Shown piece by piece: positions 36,601 to 49,004 of a stretch of DNA of 64,000 nucleotides (position 1 is the first letter of the stretch; each line of letters begins with the position of its first letter). Position numbers and translations under genes: made by a program. This stretch comes from Cephalopachus bancanus (lineage: Eukaryota > Chordata > Mammalia > Primates > Tarsiidae). Location: positions 1,674,001 to 1,738,000 of the forward strand of contig JAPVLO010000522.1 in NCBI GenBank assembly GCA_027257055.1. The letters run 5' to 3'. Below the pieces are notes generated by a model that saw only the letters and a list, made by a program, of their open reading frames with translations, did no database searches and had not been told where the DNA came from.

Positions 36601-39504
36601 AAAAGACAGAGCAATGCCTCCAAGAGATGTGTGATTTTATCAGGATGAATTGTCATTCCTGAGGCATACAGACAGAGACTACCCTGGAACAAACATTCAA
36701 TGAAATTATCCAATAAAACTTCCCTCCTCTCATTAGAGACATGACCATTCAAGCACAAGAGATTCAGAGAGCCCCTGCAAGACATCAAATTAGAAGACCA
36801 ACTCCTAGACACATAGTAATGTGCTTATACAAAGTAGATACAAAAGAAAAAATCCTAAGGGCAGCAGGAGAAAAAGGTCAGACCAGTTACAAGGGAAGAC
36901 CAATTAGAATAAAAGCAGACTATTCAACAGAAACACTACAGACTAGAAGAGACTGGAGTCCAATCTTGAAAGTTCTCAAAGATAAATAATTGTAGCCAAG
37001 AATTTCCTACCCAGCTAAGCTAAGCTTCATCAGTGATGGAGAATTAAGTCATTTCCCAGATACTCAATCCCTAGGATTTTATGTAACCTCCAAATCAGCT
37101 CTACAAGAAACACATAAGAAAGTATTAAACACAGAAGAAAGGGGAAAAAAGAATAGTCACATTCTTCCCAAGAATACAGGAAAAAGATTGTAAACACACA
37201 CATATATCAACTCAAAAATCTAAAGAAAACCAACAAATAAACAAAAGCAAACCTTATAATAAACTCATGACAGACATAAACAGTCACATCTCAATAACTA
37301 CCCTTAACATGAATGCACCATGAATATGAATGGACTAGATGCACCACTGAAAAGACATAGAATGGCAAACTAGAATTTAAAAATGATGCAACAATATGCT
37401 TTCTTCAGGAGACTCATCTCACCAGAATGGACACTCATAGACTCAAAGTAAGAGGATGGAAAACAATTTGTCAGGTGAATGGAACACAGAAGAAAGCAGG
37501 AATTATGATCTCAGTACCAGAAAAAACATCCTTTAAGTTCTCAAATGTTAAAAATGATACAGGAGGTCATTACATAATGATAAAAGGTTCAATCCATTAA
37601 CAAAAAATATCAATTCTAAACACATATTCACCCAACATAGGAGCATCAACCTTTATAAAGCAACTTCAAGGTAAACTAAAAATAGACATTGACTCAAACA
37701 CTATCATAGTTGAGGATTTAAATAACCTATTTACAACCCTAGATAGATCATCAAGTCAAAAAAAAAATCAACAAGGAGATCTGGAACCTCAATATGAAAC
37801 TTGACCAACTGGACTTAATAGATACCTACAGAACACTCCACCAACAACTATGGCATATGCATTGTACTCATCACCTTATGGAACGTACTCCAAGATTGAC
37901 CACATCCTTTGACATAAATCATGTATAAACAAATTCCATGAGATCAAAATACTGTCATACACCTTCTCAGACTACAGTGGACTAAAAATAAATATTAACA
38001 CTAACAAAGCTACCCCAAAAACCACAAAGACATGGACACTGAGCAGCACGATTCTCAACAACTCCTGGGTCATCACAGAAATCAAAGCAGAAATTGAAAT
38101 GTTTCTGGAAACAAATGAAAATAAAGACACATCTTACCAAAACCTCTAGCACATTCTTTATAAGCACACATCAAGAAAATGGAAAGATCACCAGTTAAGA
38201 GTCTAACAAAACACCCAAGGGAACTGAAAAGATAAGACCACCAAAATTCTAACTTCAGCAGAAGAATCCAGATCATCAAAGTAAAAGTGAAAAGACAGGA
38301 CATAGAAGAAAAAAAATCATAGAAAAAAAGAAGCAAAAACCTGGTTTATTAAAAGGATAAACAAGATTAATGGACCCCTAGCCAGATTGACCAAGAAAAA
38401 GGAAAAAAGACCAAAAAAACACAATCAGAAATGCAAATAATCAAATCACAATGGTCCCTGAAGAATACAAAAAAAATCAGAGCTTACTATGCACACCTGT
38501 ATGGAAATAAACTTGAAAATTTAAAAGAAATGAAGGACTTTCTGATATTGCACAACTTCCTCAGGTTGAAACAATAAGAAATTAAGGCATTAAATAGACC
38601 AATATCAACCAAGGAAATTAACTGTCATAGAAAAACCATCCATAAGAAAAAGTCCTGTACCAGAAGGTTTTCCAGTGGTGTTCTAGAAAACATACAAGGA
38701 GGAGATGATAGCAATCCTATTGAAAGTATTCCAAGCAGCTAAGAAAGATGGACCTTTCCCCAAATCATTTTATGATTTGTGATCACACTGATACCCAACC
38801 AAGATAAAGTTCCAACAAAGAAAATGAGCTATAGGCCAATATGCCTGATGAACACAGATGCAAAAGTATTCAGCAGGATTGTGTAAAATTGAATTCCACA
38901 ACACATCTCAAAAATTATTTACCATAACAAAGTAGGCTTCATCCTTGCAGGGCTGCTTCAATACCTGCAAGACCATCAATATAATTAAATACATCATCAG
39001 ATCTAAGAATACAATTTACATGATTATATTATTAGACACAAAAAAGCTTTTGATAAAATCCAGCATCCCTTCTTTATAAAAACTCTTGAGCACCTAGGCA
39101 TAAAAGGAACATATGTCAAAATAGTAGCAGCCATCTACAATAAACCCACAGCCAACATACTGTTTAATGGACAAAAATGAGAAACATTTCCCCTGAAAAC
39201 TGGAATGCAACAAGGCTGTCCACTTTCACTTCTCTTGTTCAACATAGTGCTGGACATGCTAGCTAGCACAATCAGGCAAAAGAAGAAAATCAGGAGTATC
39301 CAATAAGAAAAGATAAAGTAATTCCACTTTGCTAACAATATGATTCTATACCTCAAGAATCTGTCAAATACCTTCTTGCACTGAAAAAGGACTTTTTCAA
39401 AGTCTCAGGGTACAAAATCAACATAAAAAGACAGTCATATTCTTAAACACTAACAGTTAACAAGCAGAAGATCAAATAAAAAGCACAATCTCATTCACAA
39501 TAGT

Positions 39505-39574
39505 CACGTGTGTGCGTGTGAGCATGCATGCGCATGCACACACATGCACACACACACACACTCACACACACGCA
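39505..39574. repeat. Alternating purine-pyrimidine (TG/CA) tract
   Basis: A TG-rich half followed by a CA-rich half around 'gcatgcatgcgcatgc'. Almost strictly alternating purine and pyrimidine over about 70 bases and partly self-complementary, so prone to Z-DNA or hairpin formation. It lies inside the dead L1 alpha ORF2. Confidence 0.85.
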
Positions 39575-40489
39575 ACAAAATACCTTGACATTTTCCTAAT
39601 CAGAGAAGTAAAAGAACTTTACAATGAAAACTACAATACTTTGCTCAAAAAAATTAAAGATGACACAAACAAATGGAAAAATATTTCATGCTGATGGATA
39701 GAAAGAAGCAACGTTGTTAAGATGTCCATCCTACCCAAGGCAATCTACATATTTAATGCAATACCCATTAAATTATGAGCATCATTCTTCTCAGACATAG
39801 AAACAACAATACAGAAATGTATGTGCAATCATAGATGACCAGGAATAGCCAAAACAATCCTCAGCAAAAGAAACAAATGCAAGGTATCACACTTCCAGAT
39901 TTTAAACTTTATTATAAGCTTACAAAACAAGTGTATTATAATCAAAACAGCCTGGTATGGGTGCAAGAACAGACATATAAACCATTTGAACAGGATAGTG
40001 ATTCTGGAAGCAAAATCTCAGTTTGTCAACCAACTCACCCTGACAAAACCTCCACCTACATCCACTGCAGATAGGAGAACCTATTCAGTAAATGGTGCGG
40101 GAAAACTGACCGACCACATGCAGATGATTAAAATGAAACCCCCACCTATCACAATACACAAAAAACAACACTAAATGGATCAAAGACCTTGATATAAAAC
40201 CTCAAACTGTAAGAACCTTAGAAAATGCAGGAGACAACCTTATAAAAATTAGAAATGATAACCAGTTCTTGATGAAAATCCCAGTTGCCCATGTCATATA
40301 AGATAAGATAGACAAATGGGACCTCATTCTACTGTCAAGTTTCTGCAAAACCAAAGAAACCATCAAGAGAGTAGGGAGACAGTCCACAGTCTGGGAAATA
40401 ATATTTGCCAACTGCATATCCTTCAAAAGTCTAATACCTAAGATCTACAAGGACCTCAAACTTGTCAGGAAAAAAAAAACAGCCTTATT

Positions 40490-40505
40490 AAAAAGTGGGG
40501 AAAAG
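40490..40505 (+). repeat. Left target-site duplication of L1 beta
   Basis: AAAAAGTGGGGAAAAG, repeated exactly at 47438-47453. Both copies belong to the interrupted ORF2 of L1 alpha and mark the borders of the inserted DNA (40506-47437). Confidence 0.92.
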
Positions 40506-43500
40506 GTTCCAATGTGACAGCTCCCATTGGCACCACGTAGTTATAGTGAGAAGAAAGCACATTTCCAGAAGAAGGTTGAATACTACCCTCAACAGTCAAA
40601 AGAGTCAGTGTCCACCCTGCTCCAGCCATCTCCCAGCCTACCTGGGGTGAAGGTCAGCCCCCTGCCCATCGACAGCCACACTGGTATGAGGCCAGGGGCT
40701 TTTGGTCCCATGCAGGGCCAGATATTGCAGCCAGCTACTGCTACTCCACTATATATGTGATCCCTGCCAGCTGGGGAATCCTGAATCCAGGATTTCCGCT
40801 CCCCCCCTGGATACAACATCATGATCAGAACCCAGCACCAAGCCACTGGCCACCCAGGGAGGCTCTGGGTGCCCGCCCCTCAGAGATACTGGTCCCATTT
40901 CTGGCTGTAGTGCCCTGTGAGGGACCCAGGGCCAACACCTGACCTTTGGAGCTTTGGGATCTGGAGTCCTGGGCCTACCCTGGCTGAGGCACTCAGCGTG
41001 CCACCTCAAGCCTGTGTAAGGGAGCAATACCTCAAGCTTGCATAAGGTACTTATTGGAGGCTCCAAGCTCCAAATGAGGGAGCACCCAACACTCTCCTTC
41101 ACCCCGGGCTTCTGGTGGCACCCTGGATCCAGTGCCCAGCTGTGCAGCTGGTCCCACCTAGACACCCACACGAGCATTTCTAAAAGTGAAAGTAAAACTA
41201 CCACTTCTGCCATTTTCAAGGCAGACTTGCATCGCCCCCCCACCTATCAGATCCTTCACCTCGGTTTCCACGGTGACATCACTAAACAGGAGACAAGCCC
41301 CTCCCCTATGCTGAACAGACTGAGACAACTAAGAGTTACAGACCTCAAAGGCAAAAGGCTAGCTGCCTGCAAAAAAAAAAAAAACAGAGGGAGACGGGAG
41401 ATCAGAGCTCAAGGGACGTTAGCCACTACAGGACGAGAGAAAAATCTACACACATGAAGAAAAACCAAAAGAAGAATATGGGTCTCTCCCAGACTCCAGG
41501 GAGGGCATACACTGAGAAAACTGACTTCGGAATGCAAACAGTGAAGAGCCCCAGAATGACTGGTCTCAAACTACAAACCTAGACATCAAGACATTAATGG
41601 AGAGATTAAAAAGAATTGAGGAGACTCAAGAAGAAACTAGAAAGGAGCTGATATCTGAGATAACAGTAATAAAGAATACTGTGAATGAAATAAATAACAA
41701 ACTGATAAGCATGGAAAGCAGAATTACCCAAGCAGAAGAAAGAAACTCAGAGCTTGAGGATTAAAATATAGAACTAACCCCAACTCTCAAAAACACATAA
41801 AACAAGCTTAAAAAGACAGAAAAAAAACATTCAAGAGATGAGCAATTACCTCAAGAGGCCTAACCTAAGAGTAATTGGCCTTCCTGAGGCAGAAAGAGAG
41901 AGAGAAACCACGCTGGAACAAACCTTCCATGAGATCATTCAAGAAAATTTCCCTTATCTAATCAATGATGCAAAAACTCAAACACAAGAAATTCAGAGAA
42001 CCCCTGCAAGACAACAAATGAGAAGACCAACTCCTAGACACATAATAATTCGCCTTAAAAAAGTAGGCATAAAAGAAAAAATCCTAAAGGCAGTGAGAGA
42101 AAAAGGTCAGATCACCTACCATGGAAGACCAATCAGAACAGCAGCAGATTTTTCTACAGAAACCCTGCAGGCTAGGAGAGCTTGGAGCCCTATATTCAAA
42201 GTCCTAACAATTAAACAATTTCAACCAAGAATAACCTACCCAGCCAAATTAAGCTTCATCAACAAGGGAGAATTAAAATCTTTCCCAGATATCCAATCCT
42301 TAAGAACTTACGCTCCCACCAAGCCACCTCTACATGAAACACTTGAGAAAGTACTAAACACAGAAGAAAAGGGGAATAAAAGAGCAATGTTCTACACAAG
42401 AGTACAGGAAAAAGAATAAATACACATGAATCAACCCCCAAAACCAAAAGAAAGACAATAAATCAAGTGGAAGAACAACTCTATGAGAACTCTATGATAG
42501 GGACGAACACTCACATTTCAATAATTAGCCTGAATGTGAATGGACTAAATGCACCACGGAAAAGACATAGAATGGCAAAATGGATAAAATATCACCAGGC
42601 AACAATATACTGCCTTCAAGAGACCCATCTCACTAGAAAGGACATGCGCAGACTCAAAGTAAGAGTATGGTAAACAAATTTTCAGGTGAATGGAACACAA
42701 AAGAAAGGAGGAGTCACAATCCTAATTTCAGACAAAATACCATTTAAGCTATTAAAAATTTAAACAGATACACAGGGCCACTAAATAATGATAAAATGTT
42801 CACTCCATCAACAAGAAATATCTATCATAAACATATATGCACCTAACATAAGTGCATCAACTTTTATAAAGCAACTCCTAGGAAAACTAAAGAAAGATAT
42901 TGACTCTAACACCACTGTATCTGGGGACTTTAATACCTCACTCACAACCCTAGACAGATCATCAGGACAAAAAACCAGCAAGGAGATACAGAACCTCAAT
43001 GTGACTCTGGACTGAATGGACTTCATTGATACCTACAGAACACTCCATCCAAAGACCAGAGAATACACATTCTACTCATCACTGCCTGGAACTGATTCCA
43101 AGATCAACCACGTAATTGGCCATAAATCAAGCATAAGCAAATTTAAAAGGACCGAAATTCTACCATGCACCTTCTCAGACCACAGTGGAATAAAAATAAA
43201 CATTAACACCCACAAGGTCCCCCCAAAACCCACAAAGACATGGTCACTAAACAGCATGATGCTAAACAACTCCTGGGTCAAGGAAGAAATCAAAACAGGG
43301 ATCAAAAGATTCCTGGAAACAAATGAAAATGAAGAAACATCTTACCAAAATTTCTGGGATGCCTAAAAAGCTGTAGTAAGAGGGGTATTTACATCCCTAC
43401 AAACACACATGAAGAAAATGGAAGGAGCACAAATTCATAGCCTAACAAGCCATCCAAGGAAACTGGAAAACCAAGACCACAAAAACCCTAATTCAGCAGA

Positions 43501-46500
43501 AGAATTGAGATCACCAAAATAAAAGCCCAAAACCAGGACATAGAAGACAAAAAGACAATACAAAAAATCAATGTAACAAAAAGCTGGTTCTTTGAAAGGA
43601 TAAATAAGATTGATGTCCCCTAGCTAGACTGACCAAGAAAAGAAAAGAAAAAACCCAAATAAGCACAATCAGAGACATAAAAAATTAAGTCACATCTGAT
43701 CCTGAAGAAATACTCAAGATCATCAGAGACTACTATGTACACTTGTATGGAAACAAACTTGAAGACCTCAAGGAAATGGAGGACTTTCTGTCATCACACA
43801 ATCTACCTAGGTTGAAACAAGAAGAAATTGAGACCCTACATAGACCAATAATAATCAAGGAAATTGACTACATAATAAGAAACTGCCTACAAAAAAAAAA
43901 AGCCCTGGACCAGATGGTTTTCCAACAGAATTCTACAGGACATTTAAGGAGGAACTGATTCCAATCCTACCGAAGCTATCTCAGGCGATTGAGAAAGATG
44001 GAACCCTCCCCAAATCATTTTATGAAGCTAACATCACATTGATACCCAAGCCAGGTAAAGATTCAACAAAAAAAGAGAACTACAGGCCAATATCTCTGAT
44101 GAACATAGGCGATAAAATTCTCAACAAGATCCTAGCAAACCGGATTCAACAACACATCTCAAAAATCATCCATTATGACCAAGTAGGCTTCATCCCTGAG
44201 ATGCAAGACTGGTTCAACATTCATAAAACAATAAATGTAATTAATTGCATCAACAGATGTCAAAACAAAAACCACATGATTATATCATTAGATGCAGGAA
44301 AGCTTTTGATAAAATCCAGCACCCCTTCTTGATAAAATCCTCGAACATCTAGGCATGCAGGGAACATACCTCAAAGTAGTAAAAGCCATCTATGAGAAAC
44401 CCACGGCCAGCACACTCATAAATGGACAAAAATTGGAACCATTTCCCCTGAAAACTGGAATAAGATAAGGATGCCCACTCTCACCCCTCCTGTTCAATAT
44501 AGTATTGGAAGTCCTGGCTAGAGTAATTAGAGAATAGAAGGCAATCAGGAGTATCCAAATAGGAAAAGAGGAAGTCAAATTATCTCTCTTTGCAGATGAC
44601 ATGATAATGTACCTTGAAAACCCAAGAGAATCTGTCAAAAACCTCCTTGCACTGATAAAGACCTTCAGCAAAGTCTCAGGATATAAAATAAATGTACAAA
44701 AGACAATCGCATTTCTTTACACCAGTAATAAACAGAAACCCAAATAAGAAGCACAGTTCTATTCACAATAGCCACCAAAAAAATGAAATACTTTGGCATC
44801 TTCCTAAGCAGAGACGTGAAAGACTTATACAGTGAAAACTATAAAACTCTCCTCAAAGAAATCAAAGATGGAACAAACAAGTGGAAAAATATCTCATGCT
44901 CATAAATTGGAAGAATCAACATTGTGAAGATGTCCATCTTACCTAAGGCAATCTACAGATTCAATGCAATACCTATCAAATTACCAGGAACATTCTTCTC
45001 AGACCTAGAAAAAACAACACAGAAATTCATATGGAAACACAAATGACCAAGAATATCCAGAACAATCCTCAGCAAAAAAAACCAAAGCAGGTGATATCAA
45101 ATTACCAGACTTCAAACTTTACTATAAAGCTCCAATCATCAAAACAGCTTGGTATTGGTATAGGAACAGGCATATAGATCAATGGAATAGAGTTGAGATT
45201 CCAGAAGCAAAACCTCAACTTCTCAACCAACTCATCTTCGATAAACCCTCCACCACCTATCACTGGGGAGAGGAGAACCTATTCAGTAAATGGTGCTGAG
45301 AAAACTGGCTGACCACATGCAGAAGATTGAAACAGGACCCCTATCTATCCCCATACACAAAAATTAACTCCAAATGGATCAGAGACCTAAATGTAAAACC
45401 TCAAACCATAATAACCTTAGAAAATGAAGGACATTTCCTCATGGAAATCGGAACTGGCATCCAATTCCTGAACAAAACTTGAAACCCACAGTCCATAAAG
45501 GATAAGATTGACAAGTGGGACCTCATTAAACTGACAAGCTTCTGTAAAGCCAAAGAAACCATCAAGAGAGCAGGAAGACAGCCTACACACTGGGAAAAAG
45601 TATTTGCTAACTCCAAGTCTGACAAAGGATTAACATCTTGGATCTACAAGAAACTCAAATGTGCTGAAAAGTCCCATTATAAAATGGGCAAAAGGTATGA
45701 AGAGACACTTCTCAAAGGAAGACATCCGAGCAGCCAACAAACACATGAAGAAATGCTCAACCTCACTAATCATCAGGGAGATGCAAATCAAAACCACACT
45801 GAGATACCACCTAACTCCAGTCAGAATGGCAATTATCAATAACTCAAAAAATAATAGCTGTTGGAGAGGGTGTGGTGTAAAGGGAGCACTCCTACACTGT
45901 TGGTGGGAGTGTAAACTAGTGCAACCTCTGTGGAAAGCAATGTGGCGATTCCTAAAAGCTCTAAACATCAACCTCCCATATGACCCTGCAATCCCCTACT
46001 GGGAATATAACCTGAAGAACTCAAATCACTCTATAAAAAAGATACCTGCACACGATTGTTTATCACAGCATTGTTCACAGTAGGAAGAACCTGGAACCAA
46101 CCATGCTGTCCATCAATAGAGGACTGGGTTAAAAAATGTGGTACATATACACGATGGAATACTATGCAGCCATTAAAAAGAACAAAATTATGAATTTTGC
46201 AGCAACCTGGATGGAGCTAGAGTCTATAATACTGGGTGATCTCTCACAGAAACAAAGATCTGAGTATCACATATTCTCACTCATTTAGTGGACCTTGATC
46301 ATCCAACACACTATCATAAGAAAATGACTGACCATGGTGGGAAACCATCGGGGGGGATGGTACTAATGGTAGTAAACATCTCTCTGGGGATGGGGAGACA
46401 CCTGTTATCAACAAGGGGGCCTAAATGGAGCATATTTGTATACCTAACCTTTAACTGTACCCCACAATATCAAAATGAAACATATTGATATAAAAATAAA

Positions 46501-46545
46501 ATTAAAAATAAAAATAAATAAATAAATATAAATAAAAATTAAAAA
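40506..46545 (+). mobile_element. L1 beta, near full-length
   Basis: 5' UTR 40506 to about 41453, GC-rich in the middle. ORF1 begins at the ATG at 41454 (MKKNQKKNMGLSQTP), is frameshifted early, and has its C-terminal part open from 41838 to 42419 (QMRRPTPRHIIIRLKKVG, GRPIRTAADFSTETLQ). ORF2 starts near 42480 (ISIISLNVNGLNAP, endonuclease) and runs to about 46200, with the reverse-transcriptase box FADDMIM near 44600. It contains many stops and frameshifts. The 3' UTR ends in an A-rich 'aaataaataaat' tail at 46500-46545. It inserted into L1 alpha and carries extra downstream DNA (see 46546-47437). Confidence 0.93.
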
Positions 46546-47437
46546 GAGGGAACCTGGGTTACCCATATGAAAGGAGGGAGGTGGCAGGGCTGAGAGGGCG
46601 TCAGTAGCACCCAGGGGTCACAGCCCTCCTGTGCACTCTGCGTAGTGTGCATCTGGATGGAAGATGGGATGGATGGACCACACTGGTGCATGGCAATAAG
46701 CCGCCAGCCCTCAGGCCCGGCACCTACAGCCCTGAGCTCCAGCCCCAGTCCAGTGTGAGGCAGAAGCAACACCAGAGGGATATTTTCTTGGTCATTGGGT
46801 TCTGGAACTGATGACAGATATGCTCTTCCCATGCATCCTAATTTAAACTGCTTTACACACAGTGCCAGGCAGCATGTGGCCTGAGACCAACTTGCACAGC
46901 CAGGAATCTGGGGAGCCACTTGGAGTTGTTTTCCTCTTTTCATGGACTGAACTGTGTCCCCCTCTAGTTCATCTGTCAAAGCCCCAAACCCCATGTGACT
47001 GTATAAGGAGGTAATTAAGGCTAAATGAAGCCATTAGGGTGGGGCCCTGATCCAGTAGGACTGGTGTCCTTATATGAAGAAGGGACACCAGGGATGCCAG
47101 TGCACAGAGGAAATACCCAGTAAGGACACTCTGCAAGCCAAGGACAGGCCTTGGGAGAAACCAGTCCTGCAGGTACCTGGATCTCAGACTTCCAGCTTCC
47201 AGACCTGTGAGAAAATAGATGTGTGTGGTTTAAGATACCCAATCTGTGGCATTTTGTTATGGCGGCCTGTCATGCCGGACTCCCAAAGATCCCCAAAAGG
47301 AAGGCACTGTGTCCAAGAGGCTGAAGAAATGACCCAGAGACAATGGACGAGGTACAGGCTTTATATGGGAACTTACTTATGGGGAAGATGGTCCCAGAAT
47401 CATTTCACAATAAAATTAGTAATATCCCTCTTTTTAA
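46546..47437 (+). mobile_element. 3' transduced flank carried by L1 beta
   Basis: About 890 bases of non-L1 DNA lie between the A-rich end of L1 beta and the right copy of the 16-bp target duplication. They end with AATAAA (47409-47414) and, 21 bases on, an A run (47436 onward). This is what is expected if L1 read-through transcription used a downstream polyadenylation signal and the longer RNA was inserted as a unit. The segment includes an old interspersed repeat at 46955-47275. Its source locus should be elsewhere in the genome. Confidence 0.88.
46955..47275 (+). repeat. Old mammalian interspersed repeat inside the transduced segment
   Basis: Wording familiar from a widespread old repeat: 'tggactgaactgtgtccccc', 'aaaccccatgtgactgtat', 'gtggggccctgatcc', 'gacctgtgagaaaatagatg'. 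I cannot give the family name from memory. A reverse-oriented relative is at 63245-63575. Confidence 0.65.
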
Positions 47438-48225
47438 AAAAAGTGGGGAAAAGATAGAATAGATACTTCTCATAAAAAGACATACAAGTAACCTGCAGAT
47501 ATATTAAAACATGCTCAGCCTCAATAATAATCAAAGAAATGTAAATTAAAACTTCACTGAGATACCACTTAATTTCAGTCAGGATGGTCAATAATCAATA
47601 ACTCAAAAAACAACAGATGCTGGAGAGAATGTGGGGAAAAGGAAACACATATGCTGTTGGTGGGAGTGTAAACTGGTACAAACTTTGTAGAAAACAGTGT
47701 GGTAGTTCCTAAAAGATCTAACAATTGACCATCCATATGACCCAGCAATCCCCTTATTGGAAATATACCTGGAGGAACTCAAGTAATTCTACCTAAAAGA
47801 TACCTGTGCATGCATATTTATTGCAGCACTGCTCACAATAGCAAAAACATTGGACCAGCCATGCTACCCATCAAAACTGTACTGGAAAAAAAAAGATGTG
47901 GTGCATATACATGATGAAATATTACTTAGTCATAAAGAAGGACAAAATTATGAACTTGGATAGATTTTGAATCTATAACACTCAGTGATCTATCACAGAA
48001 AGAAAGAACTGAATAGCACATGTTCTCACTCCTGAGCAGAATTATCATAATAGTATAAGAAAGGGATTGACAGTAGTGGGAAACTGCAATGAAGAGGGGA
48101 GCATAGTTAATCAATAAGTGTACCTGATATCAAACCAGGTGAAGTTGGACCAAAGTGGGGCCTAAACCTTACCTGTACATGGAAAATTTGTATGCCTAAC
48201 CCCACATCTTTAAAATTAAAAAATG
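47438..48225 (+). mobile_element. L1 alpha, segment 3: ORF2 end and 3' UTR
   Basis: Continues L1 alpha from the break at 40505 (the duplicated 16 bases, then 'gatagaatagatacttctcataaaaag'), through the ORF2 C-terminus ('ctgttggtgggagtgtaaactgg', 'ccccttattggaaatatacctgg') to an A-rich end near 48225. Confidence 0.92.
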
Positions 48226-48976
48226 TTGTTATCAGTAGCAAGAACAAGCATGATGATCTGCAGGATAGGGGATGATTCTGGCCCTGTGAGACTGTATTGT
48301 ATTTGAGATCTGAGGCTAAAGTAGCCCTGGGAAAGACGGTGTATATGCACTGTTGCCCCACCAAAGTAAATGTTAGTATACCTGATAAACTTTTTTGATG
48401 GGTTTTGCAAATAACACATGCACCAGATCAACAGCTGCTTAAATATTGACATCCAATAGATTTAATAAACATTTGTATTAGTAAAAATTATAGAATCTGA
48501 TCATTTTTGTGGTGATTCAGCATCACCTATGAAAATTCTGACTGATTTTTAAACACTATACACCTGAATTAAATGAGAATATGATAGGAACCAGCATCTC
48601 TGCTTCATGTGAAGTTTTCACTCTTTTTCCATTTTCAAACACAGTATTGATTCACAATTGCTATTCTTCTTGTAGAGATTTTTAAAGTGATGTCAGCTGT
48701 CTAGTAATATGGATCTTATTTCATGGTGGAAGTATTCAAAATAAGCATTCCATCTCTTGCTATTACATTCACATTGCTGTGTGCATAGTACCCAGAGAAA
48801 CAAACACTACATGTGTCAGTGCATCCATGGGTCTCACAGTGAGATGGACTCAAGTCAGGAATACATTTTTAACATGACTCCCAAATGGACTTATCTAAAA
48901 ATCTGGATGAATATGTCATCTGAATATCACATATTAGTGTTGACCACAAAGTCTATCCAACAGACTTTTTAAAAAT
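48226..48976. other. Non-coding stretch, nothing recognised
   Basis: AT-rich single-copy-looking sequence between two L1 nests. No ORF, repeat or LILR similarity that I can support. Confidence 0.5.
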
Positions 48977-49004
48977 TTCTAGTGTTCCCCTTTTCTGGTA
49001 TATG
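48977..49004 (+). repeat. Left target-site duplication (28 bp) of L1 delta
   Basis: Begins TTCTAGTGTTCCCC and ends TTTTCTGGTATATG. The same 28 bases, with one T/C difference, are at 58422-58449. Unusually long for an L1 duplication. Confidence 0.9.

Larger units (their letters stand above)
36611..40505 (+). mobile_element. L1 alpha, segment 2: ORF1 C-terminus and most of ORF2
   Basis: ORF1 C-terminal region at 36740-36990 (ARHQIRRPTPRHIVMCL, GRPIRIKADYSTETLQ). ORF2 follows: endonuclease from about 37310, reverse transcriptase to about 39400, then the C-terminal region. Stops and frameshifts are dense, and the catalytic FADD box is altered (reads as 'gctaacaatatg', A-N-N-M). A CA-rich purine-pyrimidine tract (39505-39574) replaces ordinary L1 sequence. 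It is interrupted at 40505 by L1 beta and resumes at 47438. Confidence 0.9.

Noticed and set aside
40527..40760. Open frame of 77 codons at the head of L1 beta as a host protein
   Set aside because: It spans into L1 5' UTR sequence, has no domain I recognise, and lies inside a mobile element; kept only as a 5'-head observation.
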